64,000 bases of DNA from Guyparkeria hydrothermalis (GCF_023555385.1 NZ_JAJSED010000001.1:1488001-1552000), one strand, 5' to 3'; shown: positions 1-9,772, counted from the stretch's first letter. The notes: generated from the sequence alone by a model not told the origin. Program-made: numbers and translations.

Positions 1-641
1 CGCCGCAGGCCGCCGCCCTCGGCGCCCATCACCAGCGCGACCGGCTCACGGGCGAAGTCGCTCTCGTACAGGGACACCGGCCCCTCGCCCGCCGCACCCA
101 CGATCCACAGGCCGCGGGCCTTGAGGTCGGCGAGTGTGCGGGCGAGATTGGTGACCTGGATGAAAGGCAGTCGTTCGGCCGATCCGGCCGAGGTCTTGCG
201 GGCCGCCGCGGTGAGTCCGCAGGCGCGATCCTTGGGCGCGACCACCGCCAGCACGCCGGCCGCCTCGGCACCGCGCAGGCAAGCACCGAGGTTGTGCGGG
301 TCGGTCACACCGTCGAGCACCAGCAGCAACGGCGACTCGGTCGCCTCGTCGAGCAAGGCGATCAGGTCGTTTTCGTCACCGGCCTGGCTGAGCGCGACCC
401 GCGCGGCCACGCCCTGGTGGCGCAAGGGCTTGCCATCGCTGCGCAGCTTGTCGAACCAGGCGGGGTCACGGTTCTCCACCGGCACGCCGGATCGGTTGGC
501 CAGCGACTGCAGCCGGCGGGCACGCTTGTCGTCACGCGACGAGAGGACTACCTGTTCGACTCGCTCGGGGTGGTCGCGCAGGGCGGCCTCGATGGCGTGA
601 AAGCCGCCGATCCAGGTCAGCTCACCGGAGGGACGAGCCAT
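1..641 (-). CDS. rlmB: 23S rRNA (guanosine-2'-O)-methyltransferase RlmB, 3' end cut by window edge
   Basis: SPOUT-class RNA methyltransferase. In E. coli RlmB methylates the 2'-O of G2251 in the P-loop of 23S rRNA using S-adenosylmethionine. About 213 residues are visible of a family length near 245, so only the C-terminal end is missing. The N-terminal substrate-binding domain (WIGGFHAIEAAL) is followed by the SPOUT motif DGVTDPHNLGACLRGAEAAG and, at the edge, the SAM-knot motif MGAEGGGLRR. The gene starts 11 bp after the rnr stop on the same strand, the rnr-rlmB order known from E. coli, so the two are probably co-transcribed. No reading-frame damage is seen in the visible part. Confidence 0.93.
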   Translation of the reverse strand, partial: MARPSGELTWIGGFHAIEAALRDHPERVEQVVLSSRDDKRARRLQSLANRSGVPVENRDPAWFDKLRSDGKPLRHQGVAARVALSQAGDENDLIALLDEATESPLLLVLDGVTDPHNLGACLRGAEAAGVLAVVAPKDRACGLTAAARKTSAGSAERLPFIQVTNLARTLADLKARGLWIVGAAGEGPVSLYESDFAREPVALVMGAEGGGLR

Positions 642-652
642 CGTCGGGCCGA

Positions 653-3037
653 TCAGTCGGACGAGTCGCCGGAGGACTCGCCACCCTGATCCGCGCCCTG
701 GTCGCCGCCCTCATTGCCGCCGCTCTGCGGCTTGCGGCGACGGCGACGGCGCGGACGGCGCTTCTTGCCACCGCCCTCGCCGGAACCGGACTTGTCTTCG
801 CCGCCACGCGACTCCTCGCCTCGGGAGACGTCACCCGACTCCCCTTCGTCGTCCGACGGCTCCTCGTCATCCGGCAGCATGAAGTCGATCTTGCGCTCGT
901 CGAGGTCGACGCGCGCGACCCGCACCCGGATGGTGTCGTTGAGCGAGTAGGTCTTGCCGCTGCGCTCGCCCTTGAGCGAGACGGTCACCGGGTCGAAGTG
1001 ATAGAAGTCGCGCTTGAGTGCGGTGATGTGCAACAGGCCCTCGACGAAGAAGTCCTTGAGCTCGACGAACAGGCCGAAGCCCAGCACCGAGGCCACCCGC
1101 CCTTCGTAGACGTTGCCGACCTTGTCGAGCATGAACTCGCACTTGAGCCAGTCGGTGGCCGCCCGCGTCGCCTCGTCGGCACGTCGCTCGTTGTTCGAGC
1201 AATGCTCGCCGACCAGCAGCATTTCCTCGTGGCTGTACGGGAAGTTCTCGGCCGCACCGGTACGCAACACGTGCCGGATGGCGCGATGCACCATCAGGTC
1301 CGGGTAGCGACGGATCGGAGAGGTGAAGTGCGCGTAATGCTCGTGGGCGAGACCGAAGTGGCCCAGGTTATCCGGCGCGTAGACCGCCTGCTGCAGCGAG
1401 CGCAGCAGCAGCGTCTGGATGGTGGCGAAGTCCGGACGCCCCTGCGCCTCGGCGATCAGGGCGTTGAAGTCCGCCGGGGTCGGCTTGTCGCCGCCACCGA
1501 GGGTCAGGCCCTTCTCCTTGAGCGAGGCACGCAGGTCGTCGATCTTCTCCGCGCCCGGACGGTCGTGCACCCGGTAGAGCGACGGGATCTTGCGCCGGGC
1601 GAGGAAGCGACCGGCGGCGACGTTCGCCGCGATCATGCACTCCTCGATGATCTTGTGGGCATCGTTGCGCTCGTAGGGCACGATCGCCTCGATCTTGCGG
1701 TTCTCGCCGAAGACGATCTTGGTCTCGATGGTGTCGAAGTCGATCGCCCCGCGCGATTCGCGCTCGGCACGCAGTACCTTGTAGAGCGAGTGCAGCGCCT
1801 CGAGCGGCTTGATCACGTGGCTGTGCTTGTCGCGCTCTTCCTGGTCGTCGTCGAGCAGCATGGCCGCGACGTTGTCGTAGGTCAGGCGCGCGTGGCTGCG
1901 CATCACGCCCTCGAAGAAACGCGAGCGGATGATCTGCCCCTGGCTGTTGATCAGCATCTCGGCACACAGGCAGAGGCGATCGACGTCCGGGTTCACCGAG
2001 CACAGACCGTTGGAGAGGATCTCGGGGAGCATCGGCACCACGCGCCCCGGGAAGTAGACCGAGGTCGCGCGGCGGAAGCCTTCCTCGTCCAGCGCCGAAC
2101 CGATGCGCACGTAGTGCGAGACATCGGCAATCGCCACCAGCAGGCGGAAGCCCTTGGGGGTCGGCTCGCAGAAGACCGCGTCATCGAGATCCTTCGAGTC
2201 GGCGCCGTCGATGGTCACCAGCGGCACGTCGCGCAGGTCGACCCGGCCGACCTTGTCTTCCTCGGCGACCTGGTCGCTCATGTCCTCGACGTGCTCCGTC
2301 ACCGGCTCCGGCCACTCGTGCGGGATGCCGTGGGCGCGGATGGCGACGTCGATCTCCATGCCCGGCGACATGTGGTCGCCGAGCACCTCGATGACCTTGC
2401 CGACCGGCTTGTGACGCTGGGTGGGCTGCTCGACCAGGGCGACCCGGACGATCTGGGCGTCCTTCGCTCCGCCCAGGGCCTCCATCGGAATCAGCACGTC
2501 CTGGGTCATGCGGGTGTTGTCGGGGATGACAAACGCCACGCCTGCCTCGATCACCAGCCGGCCGACGATCTCGGCGTTGGCCCGCTCGATCACCTCGACC
2601 AGCGCACCCTCGGGCCGACCGCGGCGATCCTCGCCGACCACCTGCACCACGGCGCGGTCGCCGTGCAGTAGCGCGCGCATGATCCGCGGCGAGAGGAAGA
2701 CGTCGTTGCCACCCTCGTCCGGCACCAGGAAGCCGAAGCCGTCGCGGTGACCGATCACCCGGCCGCGCACCAGCTCTGCCTTGGTGACCGGCACGTAGCC
2801 GCCGCGCCGGTTGCGAATGGCCTGCCCGTCGCGCTCCATGGCGCGCAGGCGGCGGCGCAATCCCTCGATGCGCTCCTCGTCACCGTCGTAGCCGAGCTCG
2901 GTGATCAGCTTGTTGAGCGTGATCGGCCCGTCCTGCTTTGCCAGCAGATCGAGCAGGAACTCGCGACTGGCGACGGGGTTGTCGTATTTCTCGGCCTCGC
3001 GCGGGGCGTTCGGGTCTTCGAGGTTTGAATCGGTCAT
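653..3037 (-). CDS. rnr: Ribonuclease R (3'-5' exoribonuclease)
   Basis: RNase II/RNB-family processive exonuclease that degrades structured RNA, takes part in rRNA quality control and matures tmRNA. The product has 794 aa (E. coli 813). Order: N-terminal winged-helix region, cold-shock domains, RNB catalytic domain with DGADSKDLDD (D277, D283, D285 and D286 match the Mg-binding aspartates of E. coli D272-D281), then an S1 domain (VYEGRVASVLGFGLFVEL). The last 72 residues are low complexity: an acidic stretch, a run of eight basic residues broken by one Pro, then a Gly/Asp/Ser tail. I chose the ATG giving MTDSNLEDP because an AGG-type Shine-Dalgarno precedes it. A longer frame upstream starts inside the promoter region and has no family similarity. 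Confidence 0.97.
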   Translation of the reverse strand: MTDSNLEDPNAPREAEKYDNPVASREFLLDLLAKQDGPITLNKLITELGYDGDEERIEGLRRRLRAMERDGQAIRNRRGGYVPVTKAELVRGRVIGHRDGFGFLVPDEGGNDVFLSPRIMRALLHGDRAVVQVVGEDRRGRPEGALVEVIERANAEIVGRLVIEAGVAFVIPDNTRMTQDVLIPMEALGGAKDAQIVRVALVEQPTQRHKPVGKVIEVLGDHMSPGMEIDVAIRAHGIPHEWPEPVTEHVEDMSDQVAEEDKVGRVDLRDVPLVTIDGADSKDLDDAVFCEPTPKGFRLLVAIADVSHYVRIGSALDEEGFRRATSVYFPGRVVPMLPEILSNGLCSVNPDVDRLCLCAEMLINSQGQIIRSRFFEGVMRSHARLTYDNVAAMLLDDDQEERDKHSHVIKPLEALHSLYKVLRAERESRGAIDFDTIETKIVFGENRKIEAIVPYERNDAHKIIEECMIAANVAAGRFLARRKIPSLYRVHDRPGAEKIDDLRASLKEKGLTLGGGDKPTPADFNALIAEAQGRPDFATIQTLLLRSLQQAVYAPDNLGHFGLAHEHYAHFTSPIRRYPDLMVHRAIRHVLRTGAAENFPYSHEEMLLVGEHCSNNERRADEATRAATDWLKCEFMLDKVGNVYEGRVASVLGFGLFVELKDFFVEGLLHITALKRDFYHFDPVTVSLKGERSGKTYSLNDTIRVRVARVDLDERKIDFMLPDDEEPSDDEGESGDVSRGEESRGGEDKSGSGEGGGKKRRPRRRRRRKPQSGGNEGGDQGADQGGESSGDSSD

Positions 3038-3352
3038 GGATACCTGAAAAGTGCGTCTGGAAAGTCGCTCGCGAAACACGGACTTAATCTTACGTGTCGG
3101 CGAGAGATATAGCCGGCCATCATAAAGGAAACTCCGCACCAATAGCCAATGCCTTGGCTTACCGGCCTTTTTCGCCACCAAGCCCGCAATTCAACGGCGG
3201 ACCCGATGTAAAAATCCGAAAGCCCGGGCAGACTCGGCGACACCGCGGGCATGCACGCCGGAAAGCGCCGCAGGGAGTTCGGCGCTTCGTGCGGAGTTTC
3301 CGGGAGCAGCGTCATCGGAAAGCCGGGGCCCCAACCTATATACTCCCACCCC
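3038..3352. other. Intergenic divergent promoter region between rnr and uvrB
   Basis: About 315 bp without a credible gene. It must hold the divergent promoters of rnr and uvrB. On the minus strand a TATGAT hexamer (3119-3124) is a possible -10 for rnr, but no good -35 lies at normal spacing. On the plus strand TATACT lies just before uvrB. I see no LexA-type palindrome (CTGT-N8-ACAG), although uvrB is an SOS gene in E. coli. Extended reading frames from both genes run into this stretch but look like chance translation of GC-rich DNA. Confidence 0.5.
3339..3344 (+). promoter_or_regulatory. Possible -10 element of the uvrB promoter
   Basis: TATACT, one mismatch from the sigma-70 -10 consensus, ends 8 bp before the uvrB ATG. 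Transcription from it would begin almost at the start codon, giving a leaderless or nearly leaderless mRNA. The matching -35 is poor, so this is tentative. Confidence 0.3.
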
Positions 3353-5401
3353 ATGTCCGAACACCGTTTCCAGATCGCAACCGACTACCAGCCGGCCGGC
3401 GACCAGCCGCAGGCCATCGAGACGCTCGTCGAGGGCCTCACCGACGGCCTGATGCACCAGACCCTGCTGGGCGTGACCGGCTCGGGGAAGACCTTCACGA
3501 TGGCCAACGTCATCAACGAGGTGCAGCGCCCGGCCATGGTGCTTGCGCCCAACAAGACGCTGGCCGCACAGCTCTACGGCGAGCTCAAGGGGTTCTTCCC
3601 GCACAACGCGGTCGAGTACTTCGTCTCCTACTACGACTACTACCAGCCGGAGGCCTACGTGCCGGCGTCGGACACCTTCATCGAGAAGGACGCCTCGGTG
3701 AACGAGCACATCGAGCAGATGCGCCTGTCGGCCACCAAGGCCCTGTTCGAGCGACGCGACGTGATCATCGTCGCCACCGTCTCCTCGATCTACGGTCTGG
3801 GCGATCCGGAGGCGTATCTCAAGATGATCCTGCACCTGGTGCGCGGCGAACCCGTGACCCAACGCCAGGTGATCCGTCGGCTGGCCGAGATGCAGTACAC
3901 CCGCAACGACATGGAGTTCCGGCGCGGCACCTATCGCGTCCGCGGCGACGTGATCGACATCCACCCGGCCGAGGCCGACGACGAGGGCGTGCGCATCGAG
4001 CTGTTCGACGACGAGATCGAGCAGATCACCCTGTTCGATCCGCTCACCGGCCAGGTGCGCCGTCGGGTGCCTCGCTACACCGTCTATCCCTCGTCGCACT
4101 ACGTCACCCCGCGCGGGCGGCTGCTGAGCGCGATCGAGCAGATCAAGGTCGAGCTCGACCAGCGACTCAAGGATCTGGAATCGCAGGACAAGCTGGTCGA
4201 AGCCCAGCGACTGGCGCAGCGCACGCGCTTTGACATCGAGATGATTCAGGAGCTCGGTTACTGCAACGGCATCGAGAACTACTCGCGCTATCTCTCAGGG
4301 CGTCAGCCCGGCGAGCCACCTCCCTGTCTCTACGATTACCTGCCGGCCGACGCGCTGCTGATCATCGACGAGTCGCACGTGACCGTCCCGCAGCTCGGCG
4401 GCATGTACAAGGGTGATCGTTCGCGCAAGGAGACCCTGGTCAACTTCGGCTTCCGCCTCCCTTCCGCCATGGACAACCGGCCGCTGAAGTTCGAGGAATT
4501 CGAGCGCCTGATGCCGCAGACGGTTTACGTCTCCGCCACGCCAGGGCCCTACGAGGAAACCCATTCCGACCAGGTGGCCGAGCAGGTGGTACGACCCACT
4601 GGACTGGTCGACCCCGAGATCGAGGTGCGGCCCGTGACGAGTCAGGTCGACGACCTGCTCTCCGAGATCCGCCTGCGGGTCGAGAAGAACCAACGGGTGC
4701 TGGTGACCGTGCTGACCAAGCGCATGGCCGAGGACCTGACCGACTACCTGATGGAACACGACGTGCGCGTGCGCTACCTGCACTCCGACATCGACACCGT
4801 CGAGCGCATGGAGATCATCCAGGATCTGCGCCTGGGCGAGTTCGACGTCGTGGTCGGCATCAACCTGCTGCGCGAGGGCCTCGACATCCCCGAGGTCTCC
4901 CTGATCGGCATACTCGATGCCGACAAGCAGGGTTTCCTCCGCTCTGAACGCTCCCTGATCCAGACGATCGGCCGGGCCGCGCGCAACCTCGAGGGCAAGG
5001 CAATCCTCTACGGCGACACCATCACGGATGCCATGCGCAAGGCGATCGACGAGACCGAGCGCCGCCGCGAGAAACAGCTGGCGCACAACGAGGCGATGGG
5101 CATCACGCCGCGCGGCATCGAGAAGAGCGTCGAGGACATACTCGAATCGGGGGAGTCACGTATTCCGGGCGCCCGCCCCGGGCGCAAACGGCGTGGTGCA
5201 GACAAGGCGGCGGAGCCCGCCGCCGACTACGCCGCCCTGTCACCGGACCAGGCCGCCAAGCGGATCAAGCAGCTGGAGGCCGACATGCATCGGCACGCGC
5301 GCGACCTCGAGTTCGAGGCGGCCGCCCAGGCACGGGACGAACTGCAGAAGCTCAAAGAAGGCTTCTTCGGCGCGATCGAGCCGGGATACAGTGACGACTA
5401 G
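3353..5401 (+). CDS. uvrB: UvrABC excinuclease subunit B
   Basis: Damage-verifying helicase-like subunit of nucleotide excision repair. It is loaded by UvrA and then recruits UvrC. The product has 682 aa (E. coli 673). Walker A GVTGSGKT is at residues 39-46, the beta-hairpin that clamps DNA is marked by [13 protein letters not shown], the helicase C-terminal half carries [14 protein letters not shown], and a UVR domain that contacts UvrC closes the protein. [19 protein letters not shown] matches the family N-terminus, so the longer upstream frame was not used. No purine-rich ribosome-binding site precedes the ATG. The gene is monocistronic and ends at a strong terminator shared with the convergent neighbour. 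Confidence 0.98.
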   Translation: MSEHRFQIATDYQPAGDQPQAIETLVEGLTDGLMHQTLLGVTGSGKTFTMANVINEVQRPAMVLAPNKTLAAQLYGELKGFFPHNAVEYFVSYYDYYQPEAYVPASDTFIEKDASVNEHIEQMRLSATKALFERRDVIIVATVSSIYGLGDPEAYLKMILHLVRGEPVTQRQVIRRLAEMQYTRNDMEFRRGTYRVRGDVIDIHPAEADDEGVRIELFDDEIEQITLFDPLTGQVRRRVPRYTVYPSSHYVTPRGRLLSAIEQIKVELDQRLKDLESQDKLVEAQRLAQRTRFDIEMIQELGYCNGIENYSRYLSGRQPGEPPPCLYDYLPADALLIIDESHVTVPQLGGMYKGDRSRKETLVNFGFRLPSAMDNRPLKFEEFERLMPQTVYVSATPGPYEETHSDQVAEQVVRPTGLVDPEIEVRPVTSQVDDLLSEIRLRVEKNQRVLVTVLTKRMAEDLTDYLMEHDVRVRYLHSDIDTVERMEIIQDLRLGEFDVVVGINLLREGLDIPEVSLIGILDADKQGFLRSERSLIQTIGRAARNLEGKAILYGDTITDAMRKAIDETERRREKQLAHNEAMGITPRGIEKSVEDILESGESRIPGARPGRKRRGADKAAEPAADYAALSPDQAAKRIKQLEADMHRHARDLEFEAAAQARDELQKLKEGFFGAIEPGYSDD

Positions 5402-5420
5402 GCGGCAAGGCCACTGACAC

Positions 5421-5454
5421 AAAAAAGGCCGGCCCACATGGGCCGGCCTTTTTT
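5421..5454. terminator. Bidirectional rho-independent terminator after uvrB
   Basis: A six-A run, a perfect GC-rich stem GGCCGGCCC with ACAT loop, then a six-T run. It is symmetrical, so it can stop transcription of uvrB (plus) and of the convergent coiled-coil gene (minus). Confidence 0.95.
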
Positions 5455-5475
5455 CTTCTGCGATGCGATCGAGCG

Positions 5476-6093
5476 TTAGCCGCCCTGCTTCTGCATCTGC
5501 ATCGCCTTCTGGCGCAGCTCCTTCATTTCGCGCGCCTTGCTCTCCATCTTGGAGAAGAGCTTGTCCGCCTCCGGATTGCTCTCCTGCATCTCCGCCTTCA
5601 CGTCGGCACGCAGCTCCTGAGCCATGCTCTGGACTTCCTCGTCCTCGAACGCCTTCTGCTGGCGCTGCTGGAATTCACGCTGCTTTTCACGGAACGCCTG
5701 GACTTCGGCCTTGCTCGGCTGCTTGTCGCCACCCTGGTACTTCGCCATGGTGGCCTTCATCTCTTCGAATTCCTTCTTCGCGTCGTAGCCGTCACCGGAC
5801 ATCTTCTCGGCGATCATGTCCTGAAGCTCGTCGCGCTTCTCACCCAGCTCCGGGTTGTTCTTGTAGGCCTGCTGTTCGAGGCGGCTGAGCTCGGCCTGGG
5901 TCTGCTGGAGCTCCTGTTGTACCGCGCGCATCTCTTCCATCAGCTGGCGCTGTTCGTCGGTCAGCTCCGGCGCCTGCCCCTGAGCCGATGGCGCACCGCC
6001 CTGCTGGGCTACCGCTGCACCGCTGAAGGCGAGCACCGCGGAAACACCGGCAGCCATCATGGACTTGCGCAACTTCTGGTTCCAAACGGTCAT
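5476..6093 (-). CDS. Secreted coiled-coil protein of unknown function
   Basis: I do not recognise a family. The 205-aa product starts with a Sec-type signal peptide (basic LRK, hydrophobic core, cleavage likely after AAVAQ-type residues near 28-30), so it should be periplasmic. The rest is almost entirely charged and Gln-rich helix: heptad-like stretches at about 45-75 and 120-200, rich in E, K, Q and M, with no cysteine after the signal. This resembles periplasmic helical chaperones such as Skp/OmpH or Spy in general character, but I see no diagnostic motif. It is monocistronic, with a divergent DUF302 gene upstream and the shared terminator downstream. The frame is solid; the function is open. 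Confidence 0.8.
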   Translation of the reverse strand: MTVWNQKLRKSMMAAGVSAVLAFSGAAVAQQGGAPSAQGQAPELTDEQRQLMEEMRAVQQELQQTQAELSRLEQQAYKNNPELGEKRDELQDMIAEKMSGDGYDAKKEFEEMKATMAKYQGGDKQPSKAEVQAFREKQREFQQRQQKAFEDEEVQSMAQELRADVKAEMQESNPEADKLFSKMESKAREMKELRQKAMQMQKQGG

Positions 6094-6338
6094 GCAATCA
6101 CTCCTCGTTTAAATGTATCGGCTTTGCATCCGACATGCGGGGCACCGAAACCCATGGAAACGTGCGACCTTACGGCACGGCGGAAAGTTCCACCTGGGCG
6201 ATGCCGGGGCCGAGAGAATCACTGCATCCTAGGAGAGCCCGCCCCACATATCAACCAACGCGCATACTCGCGCGCCCGAACCCGTCCCTTTTGCTAAGCT
6301 CGGCGATCAATTCATCGGATGAGAGGCAACCCAAGACC

Positions 6339-6728
6339 ATGATCGACGAGAAAACCAGTCCCCACGACTTCGAAACGACCTGTCAACGGCTGACGGACGC
6401 GGTGCCGGCCAACGGTTTCGGTCTACTGCACATCCACGACATCCACGGCACGCTCAACGCCAAGGGCGTCGACTTCGCTCCGCAGTGCCGGGTGTTCGAG
6501 GTCTGCAATCCCAAGCGGGCCGCCGAGGTGCTCGCGGTGCGCATGGACCTGGCAAACGCCCTGCCGTGCCGAATTGCCGTATACGAGCGTGATGGGGACG
6601 TGATCGTCTCCATGATTCGCCCCTCCGAGATGCTCGCCATCCTCAGTGACGACAAGGATCTGGCGAGCGTCGCGACCGACGTCGAGCAGACCATGAACCG
6701 CATGATGGACGAGACGGTCAGCGCCTGA
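6339..6728 (+). CDS. DUF302 family protein
   Basis: Small 129-aa soluble protein resembling the DUF302 (TT1751-like) alpha/beta domain. Typical features are the N-terminal FETTCQRLTDAVPANGFGLLHIHDIHGTL segment, the FEVCNPKRAAEVLAV motif and the PCRIAVYERDGDVIVSMIRPSEML strand pair. No signal peptide or membrane segment is present. The biochemical role of the family is not established. The ATG was chosen because GAGAGG precedes it and the family N-terminus begins there. The 245 bp upstream, shared with the divergent coiled-coil gene, contain no other gene I can support. A strong terminator follows. Confidence 0.85.
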   Translation: MIDEKTSPHDFETTCQRLTDAVPANGFGLLHIHDIHGTLNAKGVDFAPQCRVFEVCNPKRAAEVLAVRMDLANALPCRIAVYERDGDVIVSMIRPSEMLAILSDDKDLASVATDVEQTMNRMMDETVSA

Positions 6729-6760
6729 CGCACTCGACGCATCCAAAGCGCAGCACAAAC

Positions 6761-6791
6761 AAAAAGCCCGCCTTGAAGGCGGGCTTTTTTT
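6761..6791. terminator. Bidirectional terminator between DUF302 gene and rplQ
   Basis: AAAAA, a GCCCGCCTT/AAGGCGGGC stem with a very small loop, then seven T. It serves the DUF302 gene (plus) and the end of the long ribosomal protein operon at rplQ (minus). Confidence 0.95.
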
Positions 6792-6830
6792 GCGAGGCGA
6801 ACGGGCTCGACGCCCACAGCCAACCGAAAC

Positions 6831-7229
6831 TTACTCGGCGGCAGCTTCCTCGGTCGCAGCGGCCGGCTCGGCCTTGCGCTCGACCAGTTCGACGTAGGCC
6901 ATCGGGGCCGCGTCGCCGGCGCGGTAACCGCACTTCAGGATGCGCAGGTAACCACCGTTACGCTCCTTGAAACGCGGACCAACGTCCGTGAACAGCTTGC
7001 CGACGGTCGTCTTGTTACCGACCTTGGCGAAGGCACGGCGACGGGCAGCGACGCTGTCGTCCTTGGCCAGGGTGATCAGCGGCTCGGCGACGCGGCGCAG
7101 TTCCTTGGCCTTCGGGACGGTCGTCTTGATGACTTCGTGCTCGATCAGGGCGTTGGTCAGCGAACGCATCAGCGCCTTGCGCTGCGAGGCGTTGCGACCC
7201 AGTTGCCGACCGGATTGACGATGACGCAT
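6831..7229 (-). CDS. rplQ: 50S ribosomal protein L17
   Basis: Large-subunit protein, last gene of the alpha operon. The product has 132 aa (E. coli 127). The family N-terminus [20 protein letters not shown] is intact, followed by the conserved GGYLRILK segment. The C-terminal Ala/Glu tail ([13 protein letters not shown]) is typical of bacterial L17 proteins. It lies 23 bp after rpoA and directly before the operon terminator. Confidence 0.98.
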   Translation of the reverse strand: MRHRQSGRQLGRNASQRKALMRSLTNALIEHEVIKTTVPKAKELRRVAEPLITLAKDDSVAARRRAFAKVGNKTTVGKLFTDVGPRFKERNGGYLRILKCGYRAGDAAPMAYVELVERKAEPAAATEEAAAE

Positions 7230-7252
7230 GTCAAATACTCCAAAAAATATCG

Positions 7253-8248
7253 TTAAATCTTGGACTCGCTCAGATTCTGGAGCTCGGCCGGCGGCCAGTT
7301 CTCCAGCTTCTGCCCCAGGGACAGGCCCTGCTTGGCGAGTACGTCCTTGATCTCAGTCAGGGACTTCTTGCCAAGGTTCGGGGTCTTGAGCAATTCCATT
7401 TCCGACCGTTGGATCAGGTCGCCGATGTAGTAGATGTTCTCAGCCTTGAGGCAGTTCGCCGAGCGGACGGTCAGCTCCAGGTCGTCGACCGGACGCAGCA
7501 GGACCGGGTCGACCGACGGGGCCTGCTCTTCGACCGGCTCCGCCTTCTCAGCCTTCAGGTCTACCAGCACGGACAGCTGGTCAACCAGAATGCCGGCGGC
7601 CTGCCGGATCGCGTCCTCGGCGGAAATCGAACCGTTGGTCTCGATGTCCAGCACCAGCGAATCGAGGTCGGTCCGCTGCTCGACACGAGCACGCTCGACC
7701 GAGTACGCCACACGGCGCAGCGGCGAGAACGACGCGTCGATCAGCAGTCGACCGACCGCAGTCTCTTCGTCTTCGCGACGGGCGCTCGCCGGGACGTAGC
7801 CCATACCGCGCTCGACCTTGAAGGTCATGTTCAGTTCGGCGTCATCACGCAGCGTGGCGATGACGTGATCCGGATTCATGATCTCCACCGAGTGATCCGC
7901 CTTGATGTCGGCGGCAGTCACGGTGCCCGGACCGGCCTTCTTGATGCTGAGCACAGCCTCTTCGCGGCCGTGCATGGTGATCGACAGACCCTTGAGGTTC
8001 AGCAGGATCTCGAGCACGTCCTCCTGGACGCCCTCAAGAGCACTGTACTCGTGCAGGATCCCTTCGATCTCCGCTTCGGTAACGGCCACGCCCGGGATGG
8101 ACGAGAGCAGGATACGCCGCAACGCATTGCCCAGCGTGTAGCCGAACCCACGCTCCAACGGCTCCAGCACCACGCGCGCATGGGTGTCGTCGATCGTTTC
8201 CACGTCGACCAGGCGCGGCTTGAGAAGCTCTGTAGAACCCAGTTGCAT
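7253..8248 (-). CDS. rpoA: DNA-directed RNA polymerase alpha subunit
   Basis: Scaffold subunit for assembly of core RNA polymerase. The N-terminal domain (to about residue 235) dimerises and binds beta and beta-prime. The C-terminal domain contacts UP elements and activators. The product has 331 aa (E. coli 329). [20 protein letters not shown] marks the N-terminal domain. The C-terminal domain holds [17 protein letters not shown] and [13 protein letters not shown], including the DNA-contacting Arg/Asn pair. It lies between rpsD and rplQ as in E. coli. Confidence 0.99.
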   Translation of the reverse strand: MQLGSTELLKPRLVDVETIDDTHARVVLEPLERGFGYTLGNALRRILLSSIPGVAVTEAEIEGILHEYSALEGVQEDVLEILLNLKGLSITMHGREEAVLSIKKAGPGTVTAADIKADHSVEIMNPDHVIATLRDDAELNMTFKVERGMGYVPASARREDEETAVGRLLIDASFSPLRRVAYSVERARVEQRTDLDSLVLDIETNGSISAEDAIRQAAGILVDQLSVLVDLKAEKAEPVEEQAPSVDPVLLRPVDDLELTVRSANCLKAENIYYIGDLIQRSEMELLKTPNLGKKSLTEIKDVLAKQGLSLGQKLENWPPAELQNLSESKI

Positions 8249-8268
8249 TACGTACCCCCGAAAACCGT

Positions 8269-8892
8269 TTACTTCGAATACAGCTCGACGACGAGCGATT
8301 CGTTGATGTCCGCCGGCAGTTCATCCCGAGTCGGGACGGCCTTGAAGACGCCTTCCATCTTGCTGGAGTCGACCGAGATCCACGGCACGACTTCGCGCTG
8401 TGCGGCCAGTTCGAGGGCATCCTTGACGCGCTGCTGCTTCTTCGCCTTTTCGCGCACGGATACGGTGTCCTCGGTGGAGACCTGGTACGACGGGATGTTT
8501 ACCACTTCGCCGTTGACCATGATGCCGCGGTGGGAAACCAGCTGACGCGCTTCAGCGCGAGTGGCGCCAAAGCCCATGCGGTACGCGACGTTGTCCAGTC
8601 GGCACTCGAGGATCTGCAGCAGGTTCTCGCCGGTTGAGCCTTTCATCTGCGCCGCACGCTTGTAGTAGTTGCGGAACTGGCGTTCGAGAACACCGTAGGT
8701 GCGACGAAGCTTCTGCTTCTCACGCAGCTGCAGACCGTAGTCTGAAACCTTCTGGCGACGGCCGGAGCCGTGCTGACCGGGGGCGCGGTCGTGATGGCAC
8801 TTGTCTTCCAGTGCGCGCACGCCGGACTTCAGGAACAGATCCGTGCCTTCGCGCCGGGCGAGTTTACAAGTAGGACCGAGATAACGAGCCAT
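8269..8892 (-). CDS. rpsD: 30S ribosomal protein S4
   Basis: Primary 16S rRNA-binding assembly protein of the 30S body. In E. coli it is also the translational repressor of the alpha operon. The product has 207 aa (E. coli 206). [21 protein letters not shown] and the S4 RNA-binding motif ([24 protein letters not shown]) are intact. Only one of the cysteines of zinc-binding S4 forms is near the N-terminus, so this is the zinc-free type. Confidence 0.98.
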   Translation of the reverse strand: MARYLGPTCKLARREGTDLFLKSGVRALEDKCHHDRAPGQHGSGRRQKVSDYGLQLREKQKLRRTYGVLERQFRNYYKRAAQMKGSTGENLLQILECRLDNVAYRMGFGATRAEARQLVSHRGIMVNGEVVNIPSYQVSTEDTVSVREKAKKQQRVKDALELAAQREVVPWISVDSSKMEGVFKAVPTRDELPADINESLVVELYSK

Positions 8893-8911
8893 AAGTCAAA
8901 TACTCCTTCCG

Positions 8912-9301
8912 TCAAACGCGACGCTTTTTGGGCGGGCGGCAGCCATTGTGCGGGATCGGGGTGACATCGGTGATGACGCCGACCTTGAACCCAACCGAGT
9001 TGAGCGCACGAATGGTCGATTCACGGCCAGGGCCAGGGCCCTTGACCTCGACGTCGACGTTCTTGACCCCGTAGGCCTTCGCCGCTTCGCCCGCACGCTC
9101 GGCCGCAACCTGGGCGGCAAACGGCGTGGACTTGCGCGAACCACGGAAGCCGGAGCCCCCGGAGGTCGCCCAGCTGAGCGTATTGCCCTGACGGTCGGTG
9201 ATCGTCACGATCGTATTATTGAACGACGCATGGATATGCGCGATCGCATCGGTGACGACGCGTTTTACCTTCTTACGGGTACCTTGACTTGCTTTAGCCA
9301 T
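8912..9301 (-). CDS. rpsK: 30S ribosomal protein S11
   Basis: Platform protein of the small subunit that contacts the codon-anticodon region with S7. The product has 129 aa, the same length as in E. coli. Conserved [21 protein letters not shown] and the C-terminal [15 protein letters not shown] (site of the isoaspartyl modification in E. coli) are present. Alpha-operon gene between rpsM and rpsD. Confidence 0.98.
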   Translation of the reverse strand: MAKASQGTRKKVKRVVTDAIAHIHASFNNTIVTITDRQGNTLSWATSGGSGFRGSRKSTPFAAQVAAERAGEAAKAYGVKNVDVEVKGPGPGRESTIRALNSVGFKVGVITDVTPIPHNGCRPPKKRRV

Positions 9302-9335
9302 TAAGATCCTACTCTCGAAAGAATATTAAGCCTGA

Positions 9336-9692
9336 TTAGCGCTTGACCAGGCGACGCGGACCCTTGCGAGTCCGTGCGTTCGTGCGTGTGCGCTGACCAC
9401 GCAGCGGCAGACCACGACGATGACGCAGACCACGATAGCAACCAAGGTCCATCAGACGCTTGATGTTCATGGAAACGTCACGGCGCAGGTCGCCTTCAAC
9501 CACATACTTGCCGACTTCCGCACGCAGAGATTCGACCTCTGCCTCGGACAGGTCGCGCACCTTGCGGTCCGGAGCCACGCCAGTGGCTTCACAGATCTGC
9601 TGGGCGCGGGTATGACCGATTCCGTAGATGGAAGTTAGGCCAATGACCACATGTTTTTGAACGGGAATGTTGATCCCTGCAATACGTGCCAT
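9336..9692 (-). CDS. rpsM: 30S ribosomal protein S13
   Basis: Head protein of the 30S subunit, forms bridges to L5 and touches tRNA in the P site. The product has 118 aa (E. coli 118). [26 protein letters not shown] and the basic C-terminal [16 protein letters not shown] are diagnostic. It follows secY after only 80 bp, without the small rpmJ (L36) gene that normally precedes rpsM. Confidence 0.98.
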   Translation of the reverse strand: MARIAGINIPVQKHVVIGLTSIYGIGHTRAQQICEATGVAPDRKVRDLSEAEVESLRAEVGKYVVEGDLRRDVSMNIKRLMDLGCYRGLRHRRGLPLRGQRTRTNARTRKGPRRLVKR

Positions 9693-9772
9693 CGATTTAT
9701 CACCCCAAAAAAGAGCGCGAGAGCTTAACGCAATGCGCCGTCAATAGCAAACGGATGTAACGGGCTGCCTGC

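Noticed and set aside
3251-3352. N-terminal extension of uvrB by 34 codons
   Set aside because: The extension has no similarity to UvrB, which starts [14 protein letters not shown]; the stretch is the promoter region.
3038-3352. Search for an SOS (LexA) box before uvrB
   Set aside because: No CTGT-N8-ACAG palindrome or close variant found.
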